The notes beneath the pieces were generated by a model. That model was not told the DNA's origin. It saw nothing but the letters and a program-made list of their open reading frames with translations, and made no database searches. A program made the position numbers and the translations under genes. This document shows, piece after piece, positions 1 to 9,200 of a DNA stretch of 64,000 nucleotides. The number at the start of each line of letters is the position of its first letter. The stretch's first letter is position 1. This DNA is from Deltaproteobacteria bacterium (GTDB taxonomy: Bacteria > Desulfobacterota > Desulfuromonadia > Geobacterales > Pseudopelobacteraceae). The DNA lies in the NCBI GenBank assembly GCA_021781535.1, contig JAJXWO010000002.1, positions 186,001 to 250,000 of the forward strand, given 5' to 3'.

Positions 1-249
1 GAAGAAATTAGAGCGTATTGCCAGGAACGAAACAATGAGGTTGATCCTCAGCGCTTCGTAGATTTTTACGAGTCAAAAGGCTGGATGATCGGAAAAAACA
101 AAATGAAAGATTGGAAAGCAGCGGTGCGTAGCACATGGGAGAAGCCTGTTCCTAAAATCTCTATTCAGGATGCGAAACAACCAGAAACCTCAACCTTAAG
201 CGCTGAACAGATCAGAGAAACAATGGAGCGACGATATGCAGGCAAATGA
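1..249 (+). CDS. Phage replication-initiation protein, C-terminal fragment (cut by window edge)
   Basis: Open from base 1 in frame 1 to a TGA at 247-249, giving 82 residues of a C-terminus. The segment FYESKGWMIGKNKMKDWKAA resembles the C-terminal block of many phage and prophage DnaD/helix-turn-helix replication proteins that sit directly before a helicase gene; this likeness is from memory. It overlaps the start of the DnaB-type helicase by 14 bases, so the two are probably translationally coupled. The N-terminus, and thus the DNA-binding part, lies outside the window, and the product cannot be named with certainty. Confidence 0.6.
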   Translation, partial: EEIRAYCQERNNEVDPQRFVDFYESKGWMIGKNKMKDWKAAVRSTWEKPVPKISIQDAKQPETSTLSAEQIRETMERRYAGK

Positions 250-1537
250 TCACGATCTATTGCAGCAATCAATACTCGGGTCCCTTCTGACTTGGCCTGG
301 TGAAATAGATAAGATTTCATCGGTATTATCTCTCAACGACTTTACGAAAGAGAGCTATCGAGACGTTTATCAATACCTGCTCAAAAACGATGGTGGTGAT
401 CTAGTTACTGTCTCAACGGCACTCAAGGGGAAGGTAAGGCCAGAAGACCTTTGCACCTGGATCGGCCACGAAGTCACCTCGGCATTTCTTCCCCGCTACT
501 GCCAACAACTTAAAGAAATTTCCCGCAAGGTACAAATAGTTGATACAGCAAGGCACATCGGATTGATGTTCGAAGAAAGTACGTCTACTGAAATGTTAGA
601 AAAACTGGAATCGTTGACGACCTCTATTACCGGCAAATCGAGCAGAGAACCAATTGAAGCTATGGCGCTTGTTATCGACTCAGCCCGCCGCCTCAAGTCC
701 CGTTATGAAAATCGCGGCAAGATTCAGGGTGTACCGTTTGGGTATGATGCCCTCGATGCCGTGACATGCGGTATGCAGCGCGGGGATCTGATCATCATTG
801 CCGGGCGCCCATCAATGGGAAAATCTGCTTTTGCAGGCAACGTACTGGAAAATATCTGTGAAGCCGGATTTTCAGGAATGTTGTTCTCGCTGGAAATGAA
901 GGCTGGCAACGTGACTGATAGGATGGTCTCCAGCAGGGGCGGCATTCAGTACGGGAACATCAGGAGCGGCAATCTGACAGATGTGGAATGGACGCGTAAC
1001 TCACAATGTTCTGAAAAAATATCCAAGTATCGATTGGCTATTGATGACACTCCTGGAATTACCCTTCGTGAAATACGGTCAAAAGTGCGGAAGCGGAAAC
1101 GCTTGCTCGGCCTTGACGTGGTGGTAGTTGATTACCTTCAACTCATGGGAATCAACCCGCGAGACAACAGAGTGCAGGCAATCGGTGAAATTACCAGAGG
1201 GCTCAAACAGCTTGCTCTCGAATGTGACGTTACAGTGGTTCTGCTCTCTCAATTGAGCCGTGCACTTGAGAGTAGGCCAAACAAGCGCCCTTTGCTGAGT
1301 GACCTTCGGGACTCGGGAGAGATAGAGCAGGATGCGGACGTTATCCTTTTCCCGTACCGAGAGGCCGTCTATTGCGAGAAATGCAAGCAGCGGGTCAACG
1401 ACGGCACTCACAGGCTTTATGAACACTTGGCAACTGCAGAGTTGATCATTGGAAAACAACGTAATGGAGAGGCAAACCTTACTTTGCCTATGGTGTGGAT
1501 GGGGCATTTTCAGCGGTTTGAAGCTGTGACTGCCTGA
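236..1537 (+). CDS. dnaB: Phage-type replicative DNA helicase (DnaB family)
   Basis: 433 residues. The N-terminal DnaB domain (about 1-100) is followed by a RecA-like helicase domain from about 165. Visible motifs are the Walker A GRPSMGKS (about 190-197), the Walker B VVVVDYLQLMG (about 294-304), LSQLSRALE and the arginine-finger region LRDSGEIEQDADV. This hexameric helicase would unwind DNA ahead of the replication fork; next to a phage initiation protein it is most likely the element's own copy. A short insertion with a CEKC pair after the VILFPYREAVY segment is absent from typical DnaB and could bind a metal. The ATG at 236 lies inside the preceding gene. Confidence 0.92.
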   Translation: MQANDHDLLQQSILGSLLTWPGEIDKISSVLSLNDFTKESYRDVYQYLLKNDGGDLVTVSTALKGKVRPEDLCTWIGHEVTSAFLPRYCQQLKEISRKVQIVDTARHIGLMFEESTSTEMLEKLESLTTSITGKSSREPIEAMALVIDSARRLKSRYENRGKIQGVPFGYDALDAVTCGMQRGDLIIIAGRPSMGKSAFAGNVLENICEAGFSGMLFSLEMKAGNVTDRMVSSRGGIQYGNIRSGNLTDVEWTRNSQCSEKISKYRLAIDDTPGITLREIRSKVRKRKRLLGLDVVVVDYLQLMGINPRDNRVQAIGEITRGLKQLALECDVTVVLLSQLSRALESRPNKRPLLSDLRDSGEIEQDADVILFPYREAVYCEKCKQRVNDGTHRLYEHLATAELIIGKQRNGEANLTLPMVWMGHFQRFEAVTA

Positions 1538-1538
1538 C

Positions 1539-1796
1539 GTGCGGTGCTCCTGTGGCGGTCTCATGCAGCATCGACAGCTGACGTCCGATACAGAGGCGCA
1601 CGTCTGCATCTCTTGTGGCCGGGACGATATGCCGCGAAGAACGGCAACCAACAGAGACCAGGAAGATGACACGCCGCTGCAGCGTAAGCAACGCACGACG
1701 GGATTATGCAAGGTATGCAAGCGGTTAAAGCCTTTACGTGTGGGACTTTGTGCTCGTTGCCAAGCGAGAATCGATAACGGAATTCAAGCCGTTTAA
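1539..1796 (+). CDS. Small phage protein with two zinc-ribbon-like cysteine clusters
   Basis: 85 residues, starting with GTG two bases after the helicase stop. Cysteines fall in two groups: C3/C5 with C23/C26, and C57-X2-C60 with C71-X2-C74. Each group could hold one zinc ion; the second is a clean CX2C-X10-CX2C ribbon. The linker between them is polar and basic (PRR, QRKQR). Family not recognised. Position between the helicase and small early genes suggests a role in phage DNA metabolism or transcription, but that is only inference. An antisense reading frame over the same bases lacks a ribosome-binding site and was not preferred. Confidence 0.6.
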   Translation: MRCSCGGLMQHRQLTSDTEAHVCISCGRDDMPRRTATNRDQEDDTPLQRKQRTTGLCKVCKRLKPLRVGLCARCQARIDNGIQAV

Positions 1797-1811
1797 GCCA
1801 AAGGAGGGGAC

Positions 1812-2102
1812 GTGAAAAACGACAAGAGTGTTTATGAACGCATGGGTGAAGTGCTCAAAATGGTAGAGCAACTACAGCAATCAACGGAAATATCGCGTGA
1901 TGAAGTTGTCCATTATTTTGAAGAGACAATCAGCATCATGGCCCTGTTGACCGCACAGGTTCAAGACGCCGAACAGCATACAGCAAGCACGGCGGCATAC
2001 TACCGAGAAGCAAATCAGCTGCTTTTGAAGCGAAACGACGAGTTGGCGAGAATGGTTTACCGGTCTTCGGGCCTTCCTTTCCACCAGGAGGCCACAGCAT
2101 GA
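1812..2102 (+). CDS. Hypothetical small helical phage protein
   Basis: 96 residues, GTG start preceded by a strong AAGGAGGGG site at 1800-1808. The sequence is rich in Glu, Gln and Leu with no glycine-rich loops, and predicts almost entirely helical, probably coiled-coil (about 10-75). No family recognised. The stop overlaps the next start by four bases (ATGA), so it belongs to the same transcriptional and translational unit. Confidence 0.55.
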   Translation: MKNDKSVYERMGEVLKMVEQLQQSTEISRDEVVHYFEETISIMALLTAQVQDAEQHTASTAAYYREANQLLLKRNDELARMVYRSSGLPFHQEATA

Positions 2103-2299
2103 GCGGGGACAGAACATTTCTTTGCAATACCTCGTCGCAGCGGAAACAGTTAACTGAGGCACTACGCGAAATAGGCTGCCTTCCGAGGACTGGCCGCTTG
2201 ATCGTGAATATTACCGGCAACAGCGTTGTTGAAGTCTACGCACACGAGTGGAAGTTTCTCACCAAGGCGCAAGAAAACGGGGCGGCCGCCAATGAATAA
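2099..2299 (+). CDS. Hypothetical small phage protein
   Basis: 66 residues, ATG inside the preceding stop (ATGA), with CAGGAGG about ten bases upstream. The pattern is a short helical N-terminus followed by strands around RLIVNITGNSVVEVYAHEW. No known family recognised. The 3' end overlaps the next gene by eight bases; the tight packing supports it as real. Confidence 0.5.
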   Translation: MSGDRTFLCNTSSQRKQLTEALREIGCLPRTGRLIVNITGNSVVEVYAHEWKFLTKAQENGAAANE

Positions 2300-2510
2300 C
2301 AGCGACCAGGATAACGCAACACTTCGCTACCAGGCGCTTGACGATGACGGCCTTCCATTTATGTCCATACACGCACACCCCTCCACATCAGGTGAAACTT
2401 TGATTGAGATGCTGGAAGAGGCAATAGAGCACATCAGGTACGATACCAGGGCAGGAGCCAAGGTAGTGAGCCTGGACGAATTCAGAAAAACAGGAGGTAC
2501 AGAATGTTGA
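2292..2510 (+). CDS. Hypothetical small phage protein
   Basis: 72 residues if read from the ATG at 2292. An upstream in-frame start at 2226 would bury 22 residues in the previous gene and has no better ribosome-binding site. The protein is acidic, with a helical stretch around ETLIEMLEEAIEHI. No recognised domain. It overlaps its neighbours by 8 and 7 bases, consistent with an early phage operon. Confidence 0.45.
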   Translation: MNNSDQDNATLRYQALDDDGLPFMSIHAHPSTSGETLIEMLEEAIEHIRYDTRAGAKVVSLDEFRKTGGTEC

Positions 2511-3235
2511 CAATTAAGACCTGGACAAGAGGCACGGAAATAATCCCCGCGATAGACGGCAGAGAGCTTCACAAAGCGCTGGAGGTTGGGCGCGACTTTC
2601 CGACCTGGATCAACGCACGGCTGCAGTATGGCTACGCCGAGAACGAAGATTTTACAAGCTACCTGGTCGAGCGCGGGGCAGGGACACCCGCAAAAGAATA
2701 CCTGTTGACCTTACCAATGGCAGCAGAACTCTGCTTGCTTGAACGGTCCGACACAGGGCGGGCTCTTCGGCGCTTTATTCTCGGGCAACAGTCAGCACAA
2801 AATTGCAAATGTTCAAGCGGAAATTGTGCCGAAGGGAAGCCAGAAGAAAAGCCAATGTGGGAACTCACGCTTGACGATCTGCAGCAGAACACCCTCAAGG
2901 CATGCACAAAATGCAAGACTCCGTTTAAGGGAGACGGCGAACTCTGCCAAGAATGCGTTCACTTCGATAATGTCAGAGAACAGAAAGCGGCGTTGGTACG
3001 CCAGCGGAACGGCTTAAACGTCCCTGAGAACGAGAACGAGCTTGTCCAGTGCCTAATTGAACGGGACGGCGATACTACCATGACGGTGCCCGGTTCATAC
3101 GGGACGATTGTTACTTTTCGACGCAACAAGTACGGGCACTCTGTAGCGAGGGTCGAGAATCCACAGCACCGGGCCAGCATCCTGAAGAGCCTGTTTTATC
3201 GTTCATATACCCCACCAAATCAGGAGGCTGCATAA
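2504..3235 (+). CDS. AntA/AntB-type phage antirepressor with zinc-finger-like C-terminal part
   Basis: 243 residues, start ATG with AGGAGG at 2492-2497. Residues about 10-95 match the AntA/AntB antirepressor pattern (GRELHKALEVGRDFPTWI, then YLLTLPMAAELCLLERSDTG). Such proteins relieve repression of phage lytic or late genes by binding the repressor. The C-terminal half is different: a CTKCKTPF...CQEC cluster (CX2C-X10-CX2C) that may bind zinc, then a mixed alpha/beta tail. The fusion of the two parts is uncommon to my knowledge. Whether it acts on a host or phage repressor cannot be seen. Confidence 0.75.
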   Translation: MLTIKTWTRGTEIIPAIDGRELHKALEVGRDFPTWINARLQYGYAENEDFTSYLVERGAGTPAKEYLLTLPMAAELCLLERSDTGRALRRFILGQQSAQNCKCSSGNCAEGKPEEKPMWELTLDDLQQNTLKACTKCKTPFKGDGELCQECVHFDNVREQKAALVRQRNGLNVPENENELVQCLIERDGDTTMTVPGSYGTIVTFRRNKYGHSVARVENPQHRASILKSLFYRSYTPPNQEAA

Positions 3236-3236
3236 C

Positions 3237-3773
3237 ATGGACAATCTTTCGATTGAACAACTGGAGCAGGCACAGACGCAGCTTATCACCCGAACGAGCC
3301 AGGCGAGGGGGGACCTTGATTATCTGACGCGGGATCAATCACGACTGATTATCGGCAACGTTCTTGGTGTTGTCACGCACGATGAAGTCAAAGCAACCCG
3401 GCAACTCATTGCCGAATGCCTTCGGACTTTGGAAGAAACGCCGCCAGCACTGGCCCTTATCAAGGAATTGATTGCCCAATTACGGAGCCAGGAGGCGCAG
3501 CGGCAGCGCGGAGAAGAGGCAGAACAGACACTCCTTGATTATTTCTCGGCACGTCAGGAGATTATTGACAAACCGGACCTTGCAGGAAAACGGCCAGGGG
3601 GCAGATTGCGCGGCCTCGCTTCTCAAGCGGATCGTGATGTTTCAAATGGGAGGACGGAAAAGCGGGAAGTTCCTTTTGCTTCTGAATGCGAGGCATTGAT
3701 CACCGCAGCCATGGAACACAACAAACGTAACCGGTCAGAGCCGTTCAGCTTTGATGTGCTGATTACGGAATAA
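3237..3773 (+). CDS. Hypothetical phage protein, helical N-terminus
   Basis: 178 residues, ATG one base after the preceding stop with AGGAGG at 3222-3227. Residues 1-100 are strongly helical (NLSIEQLEQAQTQLITRTSQ, then LLDYFSARQEI), followed by a basic, glycine-containing linker and a short C-terminal segment. No known domain recognised. It is the last of the tightly packed genes; an 84-base gap follows before the Ala-rich protein, so a new transcription or translation unit may start there. Confidence 0.5.
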   Translation: MDNLSIEQLEQAQTQLITRTSQARGDLDYLTRDQSRLIIGNVLGVVTHDEVKATRQLIAECLRTLEETPPALALIKELIAQLRSQEAQRQRGEEAEQTLLDYFSARQEIIDKPDLAGKRPGGRLRGLASQADRDVSNGRTEKREVPFASECEALITAAMEHNKRNRSEPFSFDVLITE

Positions 3774-3856
3774 CCAACCGTCTTTATTTTGAATTTGCGA
3801 CGATAACCCCGGCAAGGATGCCTAAACCTAAAAACAACTTGGAAGGAGACAGAGAC

Positions 3857-4423
3857 ATGAGCAGCGGACTTTTAGGCACAGGCAGGAGCATGCAGAACTC
3901 TGCAATGCAGGGGCTTATTTCATCGGCTCAGCTGGAAACGCAGCGGAACAATGCCAACGACGATCTCAAGGCACAAGAGAAGGCTGCAAGTAAAAGCAGA
4001 ACCTCGACTCTTGGGGCGATTGGCGCGTATGTAGCAAAACCGGTGGCAGGGGCAATATCTGGAATGCTGACCCCATCGGCTGCAGCGCTCGGAGACGCCG
4101 CTATTGCTTCGGGAGCAGCGGCAGGGTTGAGTTCCACCGCTCCAATCGGGGCGGCGTCAATAGGCGGGGATCTACTCGGAGCCGGTGCAGCAAGTGCAGG
4201 AGTTGATATAGCAGCTACCGGAGCAGCGGCAGGGACCGCAGCGGGAGCAGGGGCGGCAGCCGGTGGAGCAGCAGCGGCGGGAGGGGCTGCTGCTGGTGGA
4301 TCTGCAGCAGCAGGCGGCACCATGGCGGCAGCAGGCAGCGCTTCTGTCGTACCGGTCGTCGGATGGGTCGCAGCAGCAGGCTTGGCAATTTACTCCATTG
4401 GGTCAATGTTTGACTGGTGGTAA
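3857..4423 (+). CDS. Ala/Gly-rich phage protein, probable virion-internal or membrane-penetrating protein
   Basis: 188 residues from the ATG at 3857, which has GGAAGGAGAC upstream; an in-frame ATG at 3818 has no such site. After a polar N-terminus (1-55) the chain is a long run of Ala, Gly and Ser with glycine-zipper-like spacing (about 60-165), ending in a hydrophobic helix (VVPVVGWVAAAGLAIYSIGS) and DWW. Small Ala/Gly-rich helical proteins next to very large internal proteins are typical of podovirus ejection modules (T7 gp14, P22 gp7 type). That comparison rests on composition and position, not on alignment. Confidence 0.5.
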   Translation: MSSGLLGTGRSMQNSAMQGLISSAQLETQRNNANDDLKAQEKAASKSRTSTLGAIGAYVAKPVAGAISGMLTPSAAALGDAAIASGAAAGLSSTAPIGAASIGGDLLGAGAASAGVDIAATGAAAGTAAGAGAAAGGAAAAGGAAAGGSAAAGGTMAAAGSASVVPVVGWVAAAGLAIYSIGSMFDWW

Positions 4424-4454
4424 CCGGTGTCTAACTTCATAAGGAGATAAAATC

Positions 4455-6233
4455 ATGGTCGCAACAAATAACTGGGTAAAAGACGGACTGGACGCATATC
4501 TCTCCCTTACCAAGGAACATCGAGAAGAGCAGAAAACGGAAGATGATGCGTTATATAAACAGAAGACAATGCAGCTGTTGCAGGATCAAAATCAAAGGGC
4601 CGAGGCGGCCGCAGGTCTCACCAGTCAAACCACACAGCTTGCCATTGACAAAGGTAAGCGGGACGCGGCAGATGAAAACAAGTGGGACGAGTGGGACGGT
4701 AAATTGTTTGATACTGCAGTGGCTAAAGAGATAGTCAATCCCTTCTCTCCCACAGTCGAAACGATTAAAGATCCCGCAAAAGTCGAAATGAGCAAGTATG
4801 TCTATGGCAACAACCTTAAGACGGTTGCTTTTGCCAGGGACGCCGTGGCCAAAAATGGCAACATGAGAATCCCTGTTGATAGGCTGCCGGAAATGGCACC
4901 GCAGTTTGTCATGGACACGGTAAAACATGTCTTTGGCCCTGCTGCTGCAAAACGTGCCGGTCAAGAGGCGGTTGACCCCGTAACGCAGCAGGTAGGTATT
5001 ATCACCGGGAACATGGGTCATGTAAACCTCATGCGTGGTGACGATGGTGACGCATATCTGAGCGCAGATATGGAGATTAAGAACGAAGATGGCTCTATCC
5101 GTTACGCCCCTTACACGAATCGGACTGATGCTGTAGACCAGCCGGTTAAAATGGTCCCGCTCAAAGCCTTAGAACATGAAGCCACCGCGACCATTCAGGG
5201 TATTGACGACGCGTTGCAGACCGGAGCTGATCCAGCAGTAACAATCACAAGCCGGAAGCTGGCCGGATTAAAAGCGGCACCCAGGGAAGTGAAAAAAGAA
5301 ATGTACAAAGCAATGCTGAAAGAAGATGAAAATATGAGGACCAGGGAGTCTGACGTTCTCACAACCAAGAAGGTCGGAAAGGTGCTTGAATCGATGCAGC
5401 CACAGATAGACGCTTTGCCTTGGAAAGATGATCCCCACTCGGCAGTAGTAAGCCTCTATACCACGCTATCGCAAAGCGGCATGACCACAGCCGAAGTCGA
5501 GAAGGCGGTGACGAGAATCACAGCAGCCAAGGTTCCAACAGCCAAGAATCTGCAGATTGAGGAAATAGGAACAGGTGGAGATATGGTGCAAAAAGCGATT
5601 GTCGGGACAGATGGCAAAACGACACCAATCGGCAAACCATATCGAAAGCATGCACCTCCATCTACCGGCGGAAGTGACAAGGAAATACTTCTCGTTAAAA
5701 GGGATGTGGCCACAAGGCTACGCGAAGCGCAACGGGGATACCAGGCAGCAGTAAAGAAAGGCAACCCCGACGCGGTAGCAGAGGCCGTGGATTATATCGA
5801 ACAGCTGAACAGCGACGCTAAAACCTATGGGGTGCCGCCTCTTCCGGTCCCGACTCGCCCTATGACCAGCGACGAAGAAACGGCATTGTATGAACAGGCA
5901 ACCAAGGCCGCCCGAGAAAAACAGGGTAGAGTTGCAAGAGCTATAGGAATGGACCCAAGCAAAGATGATGTAGAAGCGGAGTTTCAGAGATTGAAGATGC
6001 AGCCAAAACCGAGGGCAGCCAGGCCGGTCGGCGCCGATACATCACCATCCGATACCCTGCACACTAAACCCAAACAGCAGCAGCCAGCGCCACAAAAGCA
6101 AACTGCCCCCCAGAACCAAGGCACATTGAACGGTGCCCCTCCTGCAGCACAGCACGCCGGTAGAATCATCAGAGACACTGCAACTGGCAAACGCTATCAG
6201 TCAAACGGTGCAAGCTGGCTGGAGGTGCAATAA
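4455..6233 (+). CDS. Phage structural/ejection-type protein, 592 residues
   Basis: 592 residues, ATG with AAGGAGAT at 4440-4447. The N-terminal 70 residues are a polar helical segment rich in Lys, Glu and Gln; the middle is mixed and highly charged; the tail is Pro/Gln-rich (about 505-560) and ends in a compact module containing GRIIRDTATGKRYQSNG. No signal peptide or transmembrane helix. Lying between the Ala-rich small protein and the 1752-residue protein, with its stop overlapping the next ATG by one base, it fits a virion-internal or ejection protein. Family not recognised with confidence. Confidence 0.55.
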   Translation: MVATNNWVKDGLDAYLSLTKEHREEQKTEDDALYKQKTMQLLQDQNQRAEAAAGLTSQTTQLAIDKGKRDAADENKWDEWDGKLFDTAVAKEIVNPFSPTVETIKDPAKVEMSKYVYGNNLKTVAFARDAVAKNGNMRIPVDRLPEMAPQFVMDTVKHVFGPAAAKRAGQEAVDPVTQQVGIITGNMGHVNLMRGDDGDAYLSADMEIKNEDGSIRYAPYTNRTDAVDQPVKMVPLKALEHEATATIQGIDDALQTGADPAVTITSRKLAGLKAAPREVKKEMYKAMLKEDENMRTRESDVLTTKKVGKVLESMQPQIDALPWKDDPHSAVVSLYTTLSQSGMTTAEVEKAVTRITAAKVPTAKNLQIEEIGTGGDMVQKAIVGTDGKTTPIGKPYRKHAPPSTGGSDKEILLVKRDVATRLREAQRGYQAAVKKGNPDAVAEAVDYIEQLNSDAKTYGVPPLPVPTRPMTSDEETALYEQATKAAREKQGRVARAIGMDPSKDDVEAEFQRLKMQPKPRAARPVGADTSPSDTLHTKPKQQQPAPQKQTAPQNQGTLNGAPPAAQHAGRIIRDTATGKRYQSNGASWLEVQ

Positions 6234-9200
6234 TGGCCTTTGTATTCGAAGACGTGCAGCCGCAGGCAACCAGCCCGCAATTTGTGTTTGATGATGCCGC
6301 GCCGGATCCAGCAACCCCACCAGCAAAGCCGAAGGGAATTCTTGAAAGCGCCATTGATACATTTGCCGGAGCAGGTGCCCGCGTAGCCCAGGGCGTCAAT
6401 CAGTCGCTCGGGGCCATCGATGCTGCTTTCGGATTGGATCAGGGGGCGCAGACTTACAAAGAGGGTGCCGAGTACTGGCAACATAAAGCCGAAGATGCTG
6501 GTTCGGATGGACTGCCGGCCGCCATTTATACCGGAGTTGGGGCAGCCCCCGCAGGAGTGGCAGAGTTCATGGCCGGCCCGGTATATGCCGGAGCCAAGGG
6601 CGCGGCGGAGGGGTACCAAGAGGGTGGCGTCCCTGGAGCGCTTGAAAAGGCGGCAATCGAAGTAACCAAGCGTGTCGGCATTGGTAAGGTGTTTCACGGT
6701 ATCGAAAACACAGCTATATCCGGATTACCCAAAGCCGCAGTAATGGGCGGGACAATGGGAGTCCAGACAGCAGCAGAACAGGCAATGACCGATAAAGGCA
6801 TTCAGCCTCAAGACGTGGCCGCCAGTGCCATAACTGGCACGCTGTTGTCTGTGAGTGGCGGCGGCCGGTCGGAAGTGATCAGAAAGAACCTTCTCAAAGA
6901 GGGTGTTCAGCCTGAAATTGCTGCAGACCTTGCCGGCAGGTTTCAGTTTGACGACCAGGCATCAGCCTCCCCCGCCTCAATTGCCATAACCGACCCCCAG
7001 GGCCGCCCCCTGGATGTGCCGATCGACACCCGCCCACCGGAGAGCATTGGACCGCTTGTGTCTGAAACAGGCAACGGCTCTTTACGTCTTGCGACGGAGC
7101 AGTCGTCAGGACTTGACCCGGAGCGCCAGACATTTATTAAAGACCAGGTAGGAAGTCTCGGCAGCATCGAGGCGGTCAACCGAATGTTCCCGGGCGCAAC
7201 CCCGGCAGACGTTTACGCTCGCCAGGTTGCCGGGGAGTTGTACGGATCTCCTGAACGCGGCTTTACAATGGGGCAGCCTTCACCGCTGCAGGTACGCACA
7301 GACATGCCTGCCACTGAGGGAGAAGTAATCCCGCCAGAACAGCCGACCGTAAAGCCAGCCCCTGAACCACAGACCATTGACGGTGAAATAGTCCCGGCAG
7401 GTTTACTGCCAGCGCCAGAACGTGGCTTTGTCATGAAACCGTACGAGGGTGAAGTGATCTCGCCAGAACCGGCGAAAACAGTTCCTGAACAGCAAGTAGT
7501 TGACGGGCAAATAATCCCGGCCGGTTTGATCGAAGATAGAACGCTCAAAAATGCCCCAGGAAGCCCGAACGGGTTTGACACCTTATCAGCACTTGCACAA
7601 AATAGAGAAGTCAAGCCGGATAACTCCCCATTTTCGTCTGGTGACACATCCAAGCTTGAATCACATGCCGCAAGTATCGAAAACTTTATCAAGCAGATTG
7701 GAGACACGACCGACCCGGCATTATTGGGAACGATCCAGAAAGCGAAAGAGAGTCTGGCAACAATCCGCGAAACAATCCAGAGCAACAAGGCCTCCGCACC
7801 GTCTCCGCTCGAAACAATTTACCATCCTGATAAGCGTATCGAGTTGAGGTTTCCGGAAGCGCCGAATCAGAAGACAATCACCCGCCTAAGGAACAACCGC
7901 TTTGAAGACCAGGGCGGGAATGTCTGGATTGCCAAGGGCAGCGGTAAGGCGCGTCGTGAATTTGTCGAAAAGTTGCAGGGTGAAGCGTCAGAGCAATACA
8001 TGCGCCCGAAGGGAACAGCGCCGGTGCCCATTAAGGAGGAAATACCAGTAAACAACCCTGTTGGGTCAGTCATTCCAGATTCCAGTGAAACAAACCCGAT
8101 TGACACCGGCACCGTCGAGCAGTTCACAGCCACGGCCAAGAAAAGAGGGGGAAAAGATGTATTTGACGTGAAGTTGAACCCCTCACAACGTCGAACCCTC
8201 GAAGCGGTCCGCCAGGAGATCAGCGACGGAGAAGCCGGGAAGCGTGTCGGCATTTACAATACGAACGAACCAGGCAGCACACAGGTTTCCTGGGGAAGTT
8301 CCTTCCCTGAATATTTCCGCGACAAGGGCTACACCAAAACCAAAGCACTGGCAGCAATCGACAATATTCTGAATGGTGACGGCGTGACCGCTCTGCAGAA
8401 AATCATGGTTGAAGATATGCACCAGGAGCGACGCCGGCAGGATACAAACCAGATACTCACTGAACGCGCCAAGCCTTCTGAGGTATCAGCCCTCCACCTG
8501 GACGAAGGCGATACACTCAAGCGCAATGGTGAGAAGTTCGAAGTAACGGACGTCGGCCCCGATGGTGTCACTCTCAAAGACGGTGTTGTTCTCGATCTGA
8601 ATCATGAAGAGGCAATCAATTACGACCGGGGAACGCTTAAGGATGCCGACGGGAAGCATAAAAAGGTTAATCCCGAATCTGGAAACAACGCCGAAAACAG
8701 TGGTGTTGAAACGTTTCCTCATAACGGCGGCGTGATCCTGGATAACCTGGGATTACAGCAGATCTATGAACGGATTTCGAATGCTCGCTTAATCCGTGAC
8801 GTCATGGACGATGTGAAGTCAGTAGGGCGGCACGTCATAGCCAAGGGCGCCACAACCTGGAAAGAGTTTTTCCAGGGTATGAAAGACACCCTCGGGGACA
8901 AGTTCGCCAAAGTCCGTCCGGTAATGGAAAGAGTCTGGAAGATCCTCGACAACGAACGCGGCAGCATCGACATCGAGGCCCCCCGACTTCGGGCAGCCTG
9001 GGACGGAATCCTTCGCGCAGTCAATCCGATGGAGCGGGGAGACCTGGCAGAGAAGACCGGAGAACTGTTGCGGGAGCGTATGGGCGTCAGGGAGATGAAC
9101 CGCGTCCGCTTCTCGGGTGAACTCGACGCCGCAGTCAAGAAGTACGAAGAGCAGACCGGGCTTGTAGCAAGGGGCCTTGATGCAATCCAGAACTCAGGGC

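Noticed and set aside
4200-4330. GC-rich repeats in the Ala/Gly-rich phage gene as a CRISPR or tandem-repeat element
   Set aside because: No regular repeat-spacer pattern; the repetition follows from Ala and Gly codons.
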